64,000 bases of DNA from Craspedostauros australis (taxonomy: Eukaryota > Bacillariophyta > Bacillariophyceae > Mastogloiales > Achnanthaceae). The translations under genes and the position numbers were made by a program. Position 1 is the first letter of the stretch. Every line of letters begins with the position of its first letter. The notes beneath the pieces were generated by a model. It did no database searches. It saw only the letters and a program-made list of their open reading frames with translations, and was not told the origin of the DNA. This document shows positions 1 to 10,868 of this stretch, piece by piece. Location of the stretch: contig JAMXDE010000052.1 in the NCBI GenBank assembly GCA_026770025.1, positions 186,001 through 250,000 on the forward strand, read 5' to 3'.

Positions 1-2874
1 TCACTCAAGCTCATCACTGAGATCTTGATTGATCCTTCCATTCGCAACCTTCTCATCATCGGATCATACCGATCCAACGAGGTGCACAACGATCCTCAGC
101 ATCAACTCACCACTGCCGTCTCGCAATGGAAGATCAGCGGAAAGGCCGTCCATGACATGCCGCTCAATGATCTCACGATACCTCAAACCGCGGAGCTCCT
201 CGCATCGTCACTTCGGTTAGATACTACCGAAACAACCCCTCTGGCCAAGTTGCTCCACGACAAGACCAAAGGCAACGTTCTCTACACCACGCAAGCGTTG
301 GAGGGATTGCGCCGTCGCAAGGCTCTGACTCGCAACATCCACACGCTGCAATGGGAATGGGATGAGCAGCGAGCAGCCGATGAGATCGACCTATCAGCGA
401 ACGTGGTCGACCTGATCACATCGAAGCTGCATTCGCTTCCGGAGGACCTGCAAAAGTGCCTGCAGATGGCTTCATTCCTACGATCGACGTTCCGTCAGTC
501 GTTGTTGGAAACGCTGATGGACTGGGAGATGGAACAGCATCAGATTCATCAGACAGATGGTGAAAACGCAATGCGCACCTTGGCAGTGACCGAGATGAGC
601 GTAGGTGAGGCACTGGACATGGCAGTGAAAGAGGAACTGCTCGAGAGGACCAGTGCCAATCCGGACGCAGGTCCAGCTGAAGCCGCTGTCGACTCGGGCG
701 CGACGTTCCGCTTCGCCCACGATCGAATCCAGCAGGCGGCCTTCTCGCTGTCTCCTCCGGGTGACGAGCTTGACCAGATGAAGTTTCGGGTGGGCAAGTA
801 TCTCATGGAGATCACATCTGATCCCATGCTGGGCGAAGACTGGATGTGGTTCATGGCTGCGGACCACCTCGAGAACGTGTCGTCACTCACGATATCCGAT
901 CACATCATTCCAACCATCGATCTCATCGATCTCATCAATCTCAACCTCAAGGCAGGACAGCTTGCAGTTGATGTGTCTGCCTTTGTTCCGGCAACGAAGT
1001 ACTTCAACCGAGCCTTAACGATCCTGAAGCTCAAGATCGCTGATCCTTGGGAGACGCAGTACAGGCTTTGCAGGGATGTGTATCACAGCCTCTCTGAGAC
1101 CGAGCTGATCCTCGGCAACTACGACAAGGGATTGATGCTGTGCGAGACCATCGTCAAGAGATCTGACAAGTTCGTTGAGGACAAGATCTTGGTGAACTTG
1201 TCGTTGGTAAAGGCATTGAATCGGATGGACCGATTCCAAGAAGCGCTGGATCTCCAGTTCGAATCGCTCAGGTTTTTAGGGACAGTCCCCGTGAGGAATC
1301 ATCTATTCCTGGCTCTCAGAGACAAACACAAGATCAACACCTACTTCTCCAAACACACCGACGAAGACGTAATGAAGCTCCCCATCCTGATGAACCCAAA
1401 GGTGAAGCTCACAATGGAGCTATTGGAGCAGGCAATCTTCACGGCCTATTGCGCCAACCAGATTGGAACATTAATCTTCATCGTGCTCCGACAAGTCAGG
1501 CTCGTGCTGAAACATGGTCTATCCGGAGGAGGTGGCTTCGCCGTTTGTTGCGGCGGAGTCCTTCTCATCAACACCCTCAACAACATAGATCTGGGCAAAC
1601 GGTTGTGTGCCTTGTCGAGACGCATCATGAATGCAACTGATTCCAAGCATATCTTCGGGAATTACATTGCCACAATGGGAGTCTTCATCGATGCATGGAC
1701 CGAGCCTATTCATACGTGTTTGGCCGACCTACGTCGAGGTCACCAACAGTCAATGGAGGCGGGTGACTTGGAGGCGGCGTACCGGTGCTGGGGAATGAGT
1801 TTGCTCCAAGCGTCCGTGGCTGGCTTACCTCTCGTCTCATTGTGTCGAGCGGGGGACTCATTTTATGCGCAAACACAACACTATGGTCTAAAATCTCAAG
1901 CAGAACACTACCTGCTTTCCTGCGGTATGTGGGGGATCTTACGTGGCACCAGCGACCCCACGGCACCATTTACACAAGGCAACTGGAGGAGTTCTGTGGA
2001 CTCGATATCGGTGAAAGATATCAATCCTTCAGAATGGATCACATGGACGTACATCTATTGGAGTTGCATACAACTGGCAACCTACTTTGGTGACCTGGAG
2101 GTTGGAAAGAAGTGCATCGCACCACTTTCGCATCTTTGCAAAGCAGAGAATTCAATGCTAATTCTAGCTCTCGAGGCATTCCATTGCGGGCTCACCATGT
2201 CCAGGCTGGCTCAACGGACCACCACCAATACTCGAAAGCGACGGAAGTATTATCGCCGCTCGAAGCAATATATACAAACCATGAAGGCTTTCATCGAGAA
2301 CATGGGCGGGAACCCACTTCATCGGTACATGATCATGCAAGCAGACGCCATGGCGGCATCCGGAAAGGAATCAGAAGAGACTGTGAGAGCGGCCTATGAC
2401 AAGGCCATCTCGTTCTCTGCCCGCTCTGGCCACATCCACGAGACAGCACTGGCGAATGAGCTTGCCGCCGAGTACTTTCTGAACAAGCAGCCGCGGGCGA
2501 GCATCAGACGCGAGTCGACTCGTGGTGACAGTAACCACAGTACAAAGGCTGAGCCTGGGAATGAAGGCAGCATGGCTCTCGAGAGCACAAGTATCTGGTA
2601 TGACGATACAGAATCCTACTGGCCGCGGCAGTATCTGGGGAATGCCATCTCGCTGTACAACGAGTGGGGAGCAAAGGCAAAGGTGGAACAGTTGGTGGAG
2701 AAATATCCGAACTTTTTTGACCGAAGCATGACGGAGGACGGTGTGGATGGGCATGGAAGAGGAGGTGCCGGCCGACCGCAAAACCGAACCATGATGAAAC
2801 ATACCGCGGACACTCGAATGTGTGTCGCCGCAGCCCACAAGATGATGACGGAGGTGAACGTTGATGCGTTGTGA
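1..2874 (+). CDS. ST1: STAND/AAA_16 ATPase-TPR paralogue, 3' exon only (5' cut by window)
   Basis: This is the second exon of an array member and is open from base 1. By comparison with ST3-ST7, about 23 nt of this exon, the intron and the whole P-loop exon lie outside the window. It begins S-L-K-L-I-T-E-I-L-I-D, just after the Walker B segment (D-L-Q-W-x-D-E-R in the paralogues). It then has the sensor-like strand LLIIGSYRSNEV, the family hallmark FRFAHDRIQQAAFSL and a long helical, probably TPR-like region. The ending (ALANELAAEYFL, then YNEWGAKAKVEQL) matches the end of the ATPase/TPR module in COG3899 hybrid kinases, but no GAF or kinase domain follows. The visible part encodes 957 aa. 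The block around DWEMEQHQIHQTDG is nearly identical to ST4, whereas the C-terminal tail is closer to ST3. The biological role is unknown; signalling is inferred from family membership. Confidence 0.85.
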   Translation, partial: SLKLITEILIDPSIRNLLIIGSYRSNEVHNDPQHQLTTAVSQWKISGKAVHDMPLNDLTIPQTAELLASSLRLDTTETTPLAKLLHDKTKGNVLYTTQALEGLRRRKALTRNIHTLQWEWDEQRAADEIDLSANVVDLITSKLHSLPEDLQKCLQMASFLRSTFRQSLLETLMDWEMEQHQIHQTDGENAMRTLAVTEMSVGEALDMAVKEELLERTSANPDAGPAEAAVDSGATFRFAHDRIQQAAFSLSPPGDELDQMKFRVGKYLMEITSDPMLGEDWMWFMAADHLENVSSLTISDHIIPTIDLIDLINLNLKAGQLAVDVSAFVPATKYFNRALTILKLKIADPWETQYRLCRDVYHSLSETELILGNYDKGLMLCETIVKRSDKFVEDKILVNLSLVKALNRMDRFQEALDLQFESLRFLGTVPVRNHLFLALRDKHKINTYFSKHTDEDVMKLPILMNPKVKLTMELLEQAIFTAYCANQIGTLIFIVLRQVRLVLKHGLSGGGGFAVCCGGVLLINTLNNIDLGKRLCALSRRIMNATDSKHIFGNYIATMGVFIDAWTEPIHTCLADLRRGHQQSMEAGDLEAAYRCWGMSLLQASVAGLPLVSLCRAGDSFYAQTQHYGLKSQAEHYLLSCGMWGILRGTSDPTAPFTQGNWRSSVDSISVKDINPSEWITWTYIYWSCIQLATYFGDLEVGKKCIAPLSHLCKAENSMLILALEAFHCGLTMSRLAQRTTTNTRKRRKYYRRSKQYIQTMKAFIENMGGNPLHRYMIMQADAMAASGKESEETVRAAYDKAISFSARSGHIHETALANELAAEYFLNKQPRASIRRESTRGDSNHSTKAEPGNEGSMALESTSIWYDDTESYWPRQYLGNAISLYNEWGAKAKVEQLVEKYPNFFDRSMTEDGVDGHGRGGAGRPQNRTMMKHTADTRMCVAAAHKMMTEVNVDAL

Positions 2875-3860
2875 ATGTGCATTTTCTATATCTTGGGATG
2901 AATCTAATCCTGTATTAGTCCAACTCGAAAAGTTCCAATATCCTTGCCTATGGCCCGTTCTTTCGGAACTTTGATCTATCCGTAAGATGTAGAGTAGTCG
3001 TATGTGGTCAGCCACTGTTTCCTACTCGAGTTTCTCACGTTACATACGTAGGAGGATGGAGACAGAGAGAGTTGAGAGTTACCACCCACAGGCTGAATGC
3101 AGGCATGACCAAGTACGTGTAGTCTTGGATTTGGCGTCGATGAAGTCTTCCTGCCTTTCGCGATCTTGTTTGAGCATTATGATGGGAACTTGGGCAGAGT
3201 TCGATTTAATGTTCTATAGCGAATTCTCTTCCGAAGTTACAAGAGTACATCACTTCCACTTTCTCATTCTGATAAAAGTACGATTAACGCAATGAAAGCG
3301 AGCGGCAAAGATCGGGTCTGATATGTCTTGCGAGTATTCGTCAAACGATGTTCGCGGATGTCGAAATGATCCACCACCACTCGCGAGATGATGAGCTGGT
3401 GGACCTAATAGTATGCGGGAAGCATCTACGAAAATGTCATGGGGACATGCATCATCGACAATAGAGCCTCAATGGCTCTCATGGGATGTTTTGGGATATC
3501 GCTGGTCTCACATTTCTAGTAACATGCACAATCGCAAATGACCTCCACGGATCGATTATTCCGATCGCGAAATAGCGAAATTCCGCAACAACTCGCGCTT
3601 GGGCTGGTACAAGACAGAGCTCATGAGTTGTCAAGAAGTAGCGTGGCCGAGCGACAGAACCTCGGCGACAGACACACAAAATCTCATCCTCTCGCATAAG
3701 TTCTCATCGCACGTCACTCCATCGTGCCATACCGCACATACCGCACATACCACACATACCATACATACCGCACATACCATATCATCACAATACACGTTGC
3801 ATTGTGCAGCACAAGCCATACCTTCCGTCTCACATACTACGCTATCGTGCGATTCCGACC
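2875..3860. other. Intergenic ST1-ST2
   Basis: There is no convincing gene here. The only structure noticed is the short tandem repeat listed separately at 3727-3781, just upstream of ST2. Confidence 0.6.
3727..3781 (+). repeat. Short tandem repeat, ~9 bp unit (cataccgca-like)
   Basis: About six imperfect copies of cataccgca/cataccaca lie 80-130 bp before the ST2 start. Related 'accata/ccgta' strings precede the ST4 start at about 16030-16070, so this could be promoter-proximal sequence. No function can be shown. Confidence 0.7.
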
Positions 3861-6800
3861 ATGACACCTGGAGTCATCCCATGCCACGCCATTGCCAACG
3901 ACGCTGGCATCTCCATGCAAGATGATGCGGCCAATAACGCGGCCAATGCAGCCGATACCATCCCATTGAAGCCAAAGCCACAGTTGCGACGGCAGTCCAC
4001 GCCAGAAGATGCCAGCGTGATCGACGATGCTTCGTCTGCCATCGCTCCCTTCGACTCGCAGAGCCTGCTACAACCACAGCAGAACGATCAGGAGCTCCCC
4101 TTCGGGACGGTGGGTCTCATCGGCAGGAGCAAAGAGATCCGCATGCTGCGACATGCATTCAGTATCACTTGCCTGCAACGCCAGAAGCGGTCCTCCAGCT
4201 GTATCAGCGAGACGAGCATCGCTCGTTTTCGTCACACCATCTCGGAGGAGTTCGTGAACGCAGCAATAGACTCGTCAACGGAGTCATCATCCAACATCGA
4301 CGATGAGATGATGTTGCAAACGGTACGATCATCCCAGAGAACACTTGTTCTCATCTCGGGACATTCGGGAAGTGGAAAGACTGCACTCGCCATGCAAGTC
4401 AAGAAGTTCGCAGCTGAGCACAATGCCAACTTGCCCAATACAACCAACAGCGACATGCGCCGTCCCTTCCACGGATTCTTCGTGTCCGGCAAGTGCGAGA
4501 TCTCCAAAATGAATGCGGAGCAACCGTATGCTGGGATCAAGTCCGCATTGACGGAGCTGTGCAACCAGATTCTCTGCTTACCTCGCGACGAACAAGACAT
4601 CCATGCCAACATGCTCATGTCATCCATGAACATGGGTGACAAGATCTTTTCCACGTCATCGGGAAGTGAGCATGGAGAGGACTTTTCCTCGCCCAACCAC
4701 CCCGGTCCTTCTTCGCGACACTCATCAGCAAGCCAACGCGCCTCGTTCGCCTTTGAGGATCCTCGAAGGCTTTCCACCCTCCGCAAGCTCCTGAGAAAGG
4801 GCTTGACCAGAGGTGAGATCAAAGTTCTGTCCGCTGTCATCCCGGACCTCCCTCAAGTAGTCTACGGCATTAACCACGCTATCGTGCTCGGCACAGCGAT
4901 CAGGGACGATGTTTCGGTCACCAGTCTATCCACATGCGCAACCGGTAGGCACAGCGTAGCCAGACCGTGGAATGATCGCATCGGATACCGCGCCCACGGT
5001 GATCGGCTCAAGTTCGCCCTCCGAAGGTTGATTCAGATCATCTGCAACTTCTGCCCCCTCATCTTTGTCATCGATGACATCCAATGGGCCGACAAGGCAT
5101 CGCTGGACATTCTCCAAGCGTGGATGCTGGACACCAAGAACTCTTCGCTGATGGTCATCGGATGTTACCGATCCAATCTGCTGGAAGAGAACCGCACCCT
5201 CAAGACGACGTTGCTGGCTCTGGATGAATCCAAACGCGAGCGGTCGCTCCGCATCGTCAAGCTCCCTATCCAGGACCTGGAGCTGGATCACGTCAAGGAG
5301 CTGCTGTGCTGCCTTTTGAGGCCCCAGGGCGATATCCCATACAGCAATACTGCTGACCACAGCAACCGAGACGATGGGACGAATGATGAACGCTACGAGG
5401 CTGTGACACACTTTGCAGACATTGTGTACAAGAAGACGGGTGGGAATCCCTTCTTCGTGCAACGTTTCCTCCATTCGTTAGTCGACGACCGGTTGCTCCA
5501 GTACAATCCATCGATGCTTCTGCCCGAGTCAGCCACAGCAATTTCATCAACACCGCCAACGCCTATGTGGGCATGGGTGTGGAACGATGATGAGATGCAG
5601 GCCAACTCACCGCTAACCAGCAACATCATCGAGCTCATGAAGGACAAGCTGCGACAAGTGCAGAATGCCCGACAGATCTTGCCAATCGCAGCATGCCTGG
5701 GCGCATCCTTCTCGTACTCAACCATCTGCGTCGTGATGCGCGGTCTCTCCATCCACTCAGCCCATTCCGCCTTCGTCAACAAGGTGTTTGGTATCAGCCG
5801 CTTCGTCTCCAACAGCGGGATCCGCAAGATGCTCTGCACCTGCGAACGCGAAGGTTTGGTGGAGAAATCAGCCAGTGCCAAGGTCGCCAGCGACTATGCG
5901 GTAGGAAATGATGCAGCCAACACATCCAGCAAGACGCATCCCAGCACGGGATCGAAGCCGAAGCCAAAATCGAAGGCGAAGACGAAGACGAAGACGAAGC
6001 AGTCCACCATCTACAACTTCAGCCACGACAAGGTGCAAGAGGCAGCGTTGGACATGGTGGAGCAGGAGCAGCTCTCGGAGCTGAAGTACCGGGTGGGCGA
6101 GATCCTCCTCTTCGGCCTTTCCCAAGACGAGCTTGATGAACGCATCTTCATGGTCACCAACCTCGTCAACACAAGACCGGACCTGATCCCGAACACCAAC
6201 AAGAGCGATCGCCGCAAGCGGGTGATGATGCTGAACTTCGATGCCGGCACCAAGGCTGTTGGCTGCTCGGCATTCCAGCTGGCTCTCGGGTACTTCCGAT
6301 GCGCGATCGAACTACTCCCAGCCAATCACTGGGAGGCGATGCAAGAAGAGACGTTGCAAGTTTATTCCTCCGCAGCAGAGTGCGCCTTCGTCACAGGCGA
6401 TCTTGACACGTCTCGCAGGTACTGCAACATCATCGTCGAATCCAGGTGTGACATCCTGGAGAAGGTCGATGCCTACCATACGCTGGCATACATCGCGGCG
6501 GCAGAGCACAAACAGGATGGCAAGGAATCCGCCGCAGTTCAGCTCTGCATGAACGTTCTATCAGAGCTGGGGTGCAACATTCCGAAGCCTGGGATGAAAC
6601 GAACGTTCGCGACCATCTCCGGACTCCTCAAGGTGAAGCGTGCCGCTCATTCAATGACATCGGAATCGATCGCCAAGCTCCCGCTGAATACGAACGAGAG
6701 GGAAGGCGCGGTGATGAGCACGTTGGGGAAGCTTATCAAATTTTCTTACCTCGCGGACCCAGAGCTCATTCCCATCCTTGTGTACAAGAGCTTCCAACGA

Positions 6801-7883
6801 ACGGTCAAGTATGGTATGTCCGAGCATTCTCCGGTCGCCTTCATCTTCCTGGGCCTCATAACAGGATCTGCCATGGGTGACGTCAAGGCGCGAGAGAATC
6901 TCGGACGTGCCTCGCTGCAAATGCTCGCCAGGCTAGATCACCCCGCCACCGAAGCTTCGATTATCTTCAATTTCTACTCGATGATTCAGCACTGGAATCA
7001 ACCATTGGAAGAGATCAAAGAGCCTCTAATGGAGGCATATCGCACAGGAATGGCAAGCGGCGATTTGGAAGCAGCGGCCTGGGGCATCTGCACTTATGTC
7101 GCCTGCTCCTTCTTCGATGGGACTCAGCTATCTCAGCTCGATGCCGATTGTGGTACGTACGCCAAGGTGCTCTTGGATTTCAATCAGACCCAGCAGCATT
7201 ACCTCATGTGCCTAGGATGGCAGAAGATTCTGAATCTTCACGGCGCATCCAGCAATACCATCCTCCTCATTGGCGATGCCTTCGATGAACGCAAGGACAG
7301 CTGCGATGAAAATGGTTCGATGGCCATCCTTTGGAAGAGATCGCTTGACATGAACAAAGCAGAGCTGTGTTTGTTTTTCGGTGAATACGAGATGGGAGCC
7401 AAACTCTCGGTTTCATCCGCCCTCGCGCTGGCCAAAGCGACGATAGGCTCGTTCGCTGGACCCCCAAACCTCTTCCGTGCAGCGATGAACTGTCTTGCTG
7501 CATCGCAACAAGGCGCCGAGTCGAACGGGAAGTATCAAAAGACGGCCCGTCAGTGCACGAAGCAGTTGAAGGCGTGGAAAAAGCAGGGCCATCCCAATTG
7601 TCCCCATTATCTCACAATTCTGGATGCTGAAGAGAAGTTTCTGCGTGGCAAGCACAGCTCCGCGATCGCGCTATACATGCAGAGCATTCAAACCACGTCG
7701 CAACGTGGATTCATTCATGACCAGGCACTGGCCAACGAGAGACTTGCAGATTGCTTGATGGATTGCGGTCGTCGCGATGACGCGAAGTATCGCTACGGAG
7801 AGTCATCGAGGCTGTATATGGAGTGGGGAGCGCTGAAGAAGGTGGAAGTGCTGGAGGCCAAGACACAGACTCTATTCGGGTAG
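3861..7883 (+). CDS. ST2: intronless, diverged STAND/AAA_16 ATPase-TPR protein
   Basis: A 1340 aa protein read from the first in-frame ATG (3861). The frame opens slightly earlier but without ATG. The order of parts is: an acidic/Ala-rich start; an AAA_16 entry motif GLIGRSKEIRML; Walker A HSGSGKTAL near residue 168; Walker B LIFVIDDIQWAD near residue 402; a sensor strand LMVIGCYRSN; a Lys-rich low-complexity run (KPKPKSKAKTKTKTK) near 700; the hallmark NFSHDKVQEAALDM near 720; and a long helical repeat region ending RLYMEWGALKKVEVLEA. The architecture is that of ST1 and ST3-ST7, but identity is clearly lower and the Walker B codons are uninterrupted, so this gene lacks the intron of its neighbours. 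It is an older branch or an intron-loss copy. ATP-dependent signalling is inferred; no effector domain is visible. Confidence 0.88.
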   Translation: MTPGVIPCHAIANDAGISMQDDAANNAANAADTIPLKPKPQLRRQSTPEDASVIDDASSAIAPFDSQSLLQPQQNDQELPFGTVGLIGRSKEIRMLRHAFSITCLQRQKRSSSCISETSIARFRHTISEEFVNAAIDSSTESSSNIDDEMMLQTVRSSQRTLVLISGHSGSGKTALAMQVKKFAAEHNANLPNTTNSDMRRPFHGFFVSGKCEISKMNAEQPYAGIKSALTELCNQILCLPRDEQDIHANMLMSSMNMGDKIFSTSSGSEHGEDFSSPNHPGPSSRHSSASQRASFAFEDPRRLSTLRKLLRKGLTRGEIKVLSAVIPDLPQVVYGINHAIVLGTAIRDDVSVTSLSTCATGRHSVARPWNDRIGYRAHGDRLKFALRRLIQIICNFCPLIFVIDDIQWADKASLDILQAWMLDTKNSSLMVIGCYRSNLLEENRTLKTTLLALDESKRERSLRIVKLPIQDLELDHVKELLCCLLRPQGDIPYSNTADHSNRDDGTNDERYEAVTHFADIVYKKTGGNPFFVQRFLHSLVDDRLLQYNPSMLLPESATAISSTPPTPMWAWVWNDDEMQANSPLTSNIIELMKDKLRQVQNARQILPIAACLGASFSYSTICVVMRGLSIHSAHSAFVNKVFGISRFVSNSGIRKMLCTCEREGLVEKSASAKVASDYAVGNDAANTSSKTHPSTGSKPKPKSKAKTKTKTKQSTIYNFSHDKVQEAALDMVEQEQLSELKYRVGEILLFGLSQDELDERIFMVTNLVNTRPDLIPNTNKSDRRKRVMMLNFDAGTKAVGCSAFQLALGYFRCAIELLPANHWEAMQEETLQVYSSAAECAFVTGDLDTSRRYCNIIVESRCDILEKVDAYHTLAYIAAAEHKQDGKESAAVQLCMNVLSELGCNIPKPGMKRTFATISGLLKVKRAAHSMTSESIAKLPLNTNEREGAVMSTLGKLIKFSYLADPELIPILVYKSFQRTVKYGMSEHSPVAFIFLGLITGSAMGDVKARENLGRASLQMLARLDHPATEASIIFNFYSMIQHWNQPLEEIKEPLMEAYRTGMASGDLEAAAWGICTYVACSFFDGTQLSQLDADCGTYAKVLLDFNQTQQHYLMCLGWQKILNLHGASSNTILLIGDAFDERKDSCDENGSMAILWKRSLDMNKAELCLFFGEYEMGAKLSVSSALALAKATIGSFAGPPNLFRAAMNCLAASQQGAESNGKYQKTARQCTKQLKAWKKQGHPNCPHYLTILDAEEKFLRGKHSSAIALYMQSIQTTSQRGFIHDQALANERLADCLMDCGRRDDAKYRYGESSRLYMEWGALKKVEVLEAKTQTLFG

Positions 7884-8826
7884 ATGGGGCGGATATCGGG
7901 GAGTACTTATATGTATGATGTAGCCATCGAAGTGTTTTGTATAATAGTATGCTGGTATGGTATGCCTTCATCCGTGGTGGTGCGGTGCTCTCAGGATCGC
8001 TGGTTCGTCCGAGAGAGTGAGCGCTCCCGGGAAGATAGAAGTTGCTGTCAAATACTATCACAAGTCCCATACTCGTAACTCGTACGATAGTATAGTATCC
8101 CATAACATTGTACAATCAAGCATCTGCGATCTGTAACAATGAGACCACCGCAAGGCAACGGTGTAGGTAGGCAACGAAAGTGATGATCTCTTTGTATCGG
8201 TCGCCGAGCTACCCTGTTCCACAGCTTCCATCTTCGTCGATACGCGATGTGGACCACGTACGAAACACTTCTGCTTCGTCGATCGTCTTGGCGTCGCTCC
8301 TGTCTTCATCATTTGGCGACAGTCTACCTACGTCACTTTCGTGTTGTTCTTTGTTGCTCTGTCGTTTTGGTTGAAAATGTGAGCGTGGGGTTTTGTCTGT
8401 TTGGATTTGGCGCGCCTGCGTTGAGGTTGTCATGACACATGTCGCACTGTAGATAGAATTAGCTGCGCCTTCATTAAGTGGTTCCCCCAAACTGTCGATG
8501 AAGGACTCGCAACACATGAATCCTGCCTGAGAAACCAGTAATAAGCGTTATAGTGTGCACCATGATAGGCGAAACGAACCGCAGAAAAAAGACCACGCGA
8601 AACAACGCAACAACCGATCACACAGGAGTATGAGGTACTTACTTACTCTGCGCATCACAACCTCTCTTAAGGTATTCATCCATTCTACTCAATGAGCATT
8701 GCTATACTTGAGTACAGAGCATTGATCCATACATCGTACTATATAATAGCTCTGTTATTCTCATTTTCCGTTGGCTCTGCCAGATCTGTTGGAGATGTAC
8801 TCTATGCATCAGGCTTTCTTCGAAAC
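7884..8826. other. Intergenic ST2 to pseudogene
   Basis: Only short frames with no recognisable protein features; no repeat or RNA gene was recognised. Confidence 0.55.
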
Positions 8827-9260
8827 ATGAGCCATCCCGCCAACAAGAGCGGCGTCACTGATCGTTCGTTCGAGAAAGACGGACAGCTCAACGCGCAAAC
8901 CGAAGTCCGGTGTTGACACCATGAAGGATAACAATTGCGATACCAACGGCGATCCTGATGAACGCGACGCCGTCGATCATCGAGATAATCCTGATGTCGT
9001 CAATATTAACCACAACACAAGTAGGGGACGGTGAGATTGGCTACAGTTCGATGACTTCATGGGATATGGAGATGACCTGGATCAATGGAAATCGATCGAC
9101 GCGAGCATTTGCCGCGGACCATACAGTATCGGACAGCAGCAGTCACGATGTCGCAGCCGGCGCAGGAAGGGGCAACAAGGAGCCGCAGCATGTTGTCGTC
9201 TGTGGGTGCCATAGAGGCCGATGCCGTTTCGGAAGGCAGCCGCAGCCAGGATAGCACCCT
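8827..9260 (+). pseudogene. Decayed exon-1 remnant of an ST-family gene
   Basis: Between ST2 and ST3 the DNA resembles exon 1 of ST3/ST4 in the same order. An ATG with a similar start lies at 8827, followed by a 'cgagataatcctgatg' block matching 'cgacgagaatcccgatgg' of ST3. Near 9028-9125 is the stretch encoding RWDRLRFDHFIGREDELERL-NSIYGRICRK in ST3, here shifted and substituted. Near 9168 'ggcaacaaggagccgcagcatgttgtcgt' matches the K-G-N-K-E-P-Q-V-V-L lead-in to Walker A. The glycine-rich loop itself is destroyed and the frame is broken by stops and shifts. No matching exon 2 follows. This is a dead partial copy from the same tandem expansion. Confidence 0.75.
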
Positions 9261-9949
9261 CATCAACGTGGACGATTCCCAGCGTTGCCGTCGGTGTACA
9301 TCTCCTTGTAGCACTCTATGCGCGTGCTATTACATTACGCAGTGAGGTGTGTGATGGTCTTTGGAATCATGTATTCTACCAGTGATTGTTGCAAGCTTGA
9401 ATCTCCATCTAACTTTGTGATGGCGATTATGTTCGCCGCACAGCGGATGAGAAGCGCTAAGAAATCCTAATGGTGGACTGCAAGGTGGCACAGCGAATCT
9501 GTCATCGCGAAGGGGCCACTTGTGACATCTCTTGTTGTTTAACGCAAGGTGTCTCTGTTCTGCGCCGACAATACTCTAGACTACTCATCGCGAACAGAGG
9601 ATGGATCGTTGCTTAATTGAATAGTTGCACAAAGTAGACAAGTGTGTCTCATGGGGAATGTCCAGCTGCCCTTTGTGGCAGAAACTGCATGGCCCTCGAG
9701 TCAAAGACACACCCATCACACCCATGACCAAATCCATTCGTGAAGACCGCCCATTGTGCGGCTCAACAAAAACCCAGTGGGGATGCACAAGTCGGGGACA
9801 GCTCAAAGCAACAGGCACCACACAAGAGGGCACACTTCCCGATGCCTGCATCACAAGAGGAGCCATAGAATCGGTATCCATGATGGGAGGAGAGGACGCG
9901 ATCGTCGTTACATTCGAATCACAATCACTACAGAAAGCACCAAGTCATC
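9261..9949. other. Intergenic before ST3
   Basis: Nothing gene-like was recognised; it presumably contains the ST3 promoter and 5' UTR. Confidence 0.5.
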
Positions 9950-10834
9950 ATGGCGACCCAAAGCTCTTCAAAGCACCTTGACGTCTCATCGTTCAAGCGC
10001 TCTTCTTCGCTCTCGCAAGGTCAACGGGTGAGTGGCGTGACTGCAATCACCAACCGTTCTGCTCACGAGAGCGGCATCGCCGTTTCCACCTCCAACACTG
10101 CGGAGGAAACAGCCAGCCCAACGATCGAATCCAAGATCGACATCTACAGCATCGACGATGATGATGCGCACAGCCAATCAGATTCTGATGATGAACACAA
10201 CGCCATGGATCGCGACGAGAATCCCGATGGCACCGATGATCAGCATGGCCAACGCACAAGCAGCGGACGGTGGGATCGCCTACGGTTCGATCACTTCATC
10301 GGGCGTGAAGATGAGTTGGAGCGACTGAATTCGATCTACGGACGCATCTGCCGCAAACCATCCAAGACATCCGACGCAACTAGCGCAGGCAAAGGCAACA
10401 AGGAACCGCAGGTTGTTCTCATACACGGATACTCTGGGACAGGAAAATCCGCACTAGTGGATCAATTCCTCGAGGGTTTGGGTGTCAAATCGGCTCCTTC
10501 GAGCACCGCGCCATCAACTGCAGGTGCAAATGATGTCACTGCGCAAACGATTTCCGAAAAAGGCAAAAGACAAGCCGATCGGCATCGATGCCACGTTGGC
10601 AAGGGAAAGTACGATCAGTTCAACAACGCGGGCAACTTGTCAGCTATCGTTGATGCTCTGTCTAGTTTCTTCGAGAATCTCGGGGAGGGTGACGAGCCTG
10701 ATTACGTTGCGGAGAGCAACCGCATACGCCACAGCATTCGCAGCAAGGTGGACGATGATCAGTGTGACCGCATGTGCAGAATCATTCCTGGTCTTTCCAA
10801 TGTGTTGGAGGGCGACTGCCAGAGCAATCTTCAC

Positions 10835-10868
<34 letters not shown>

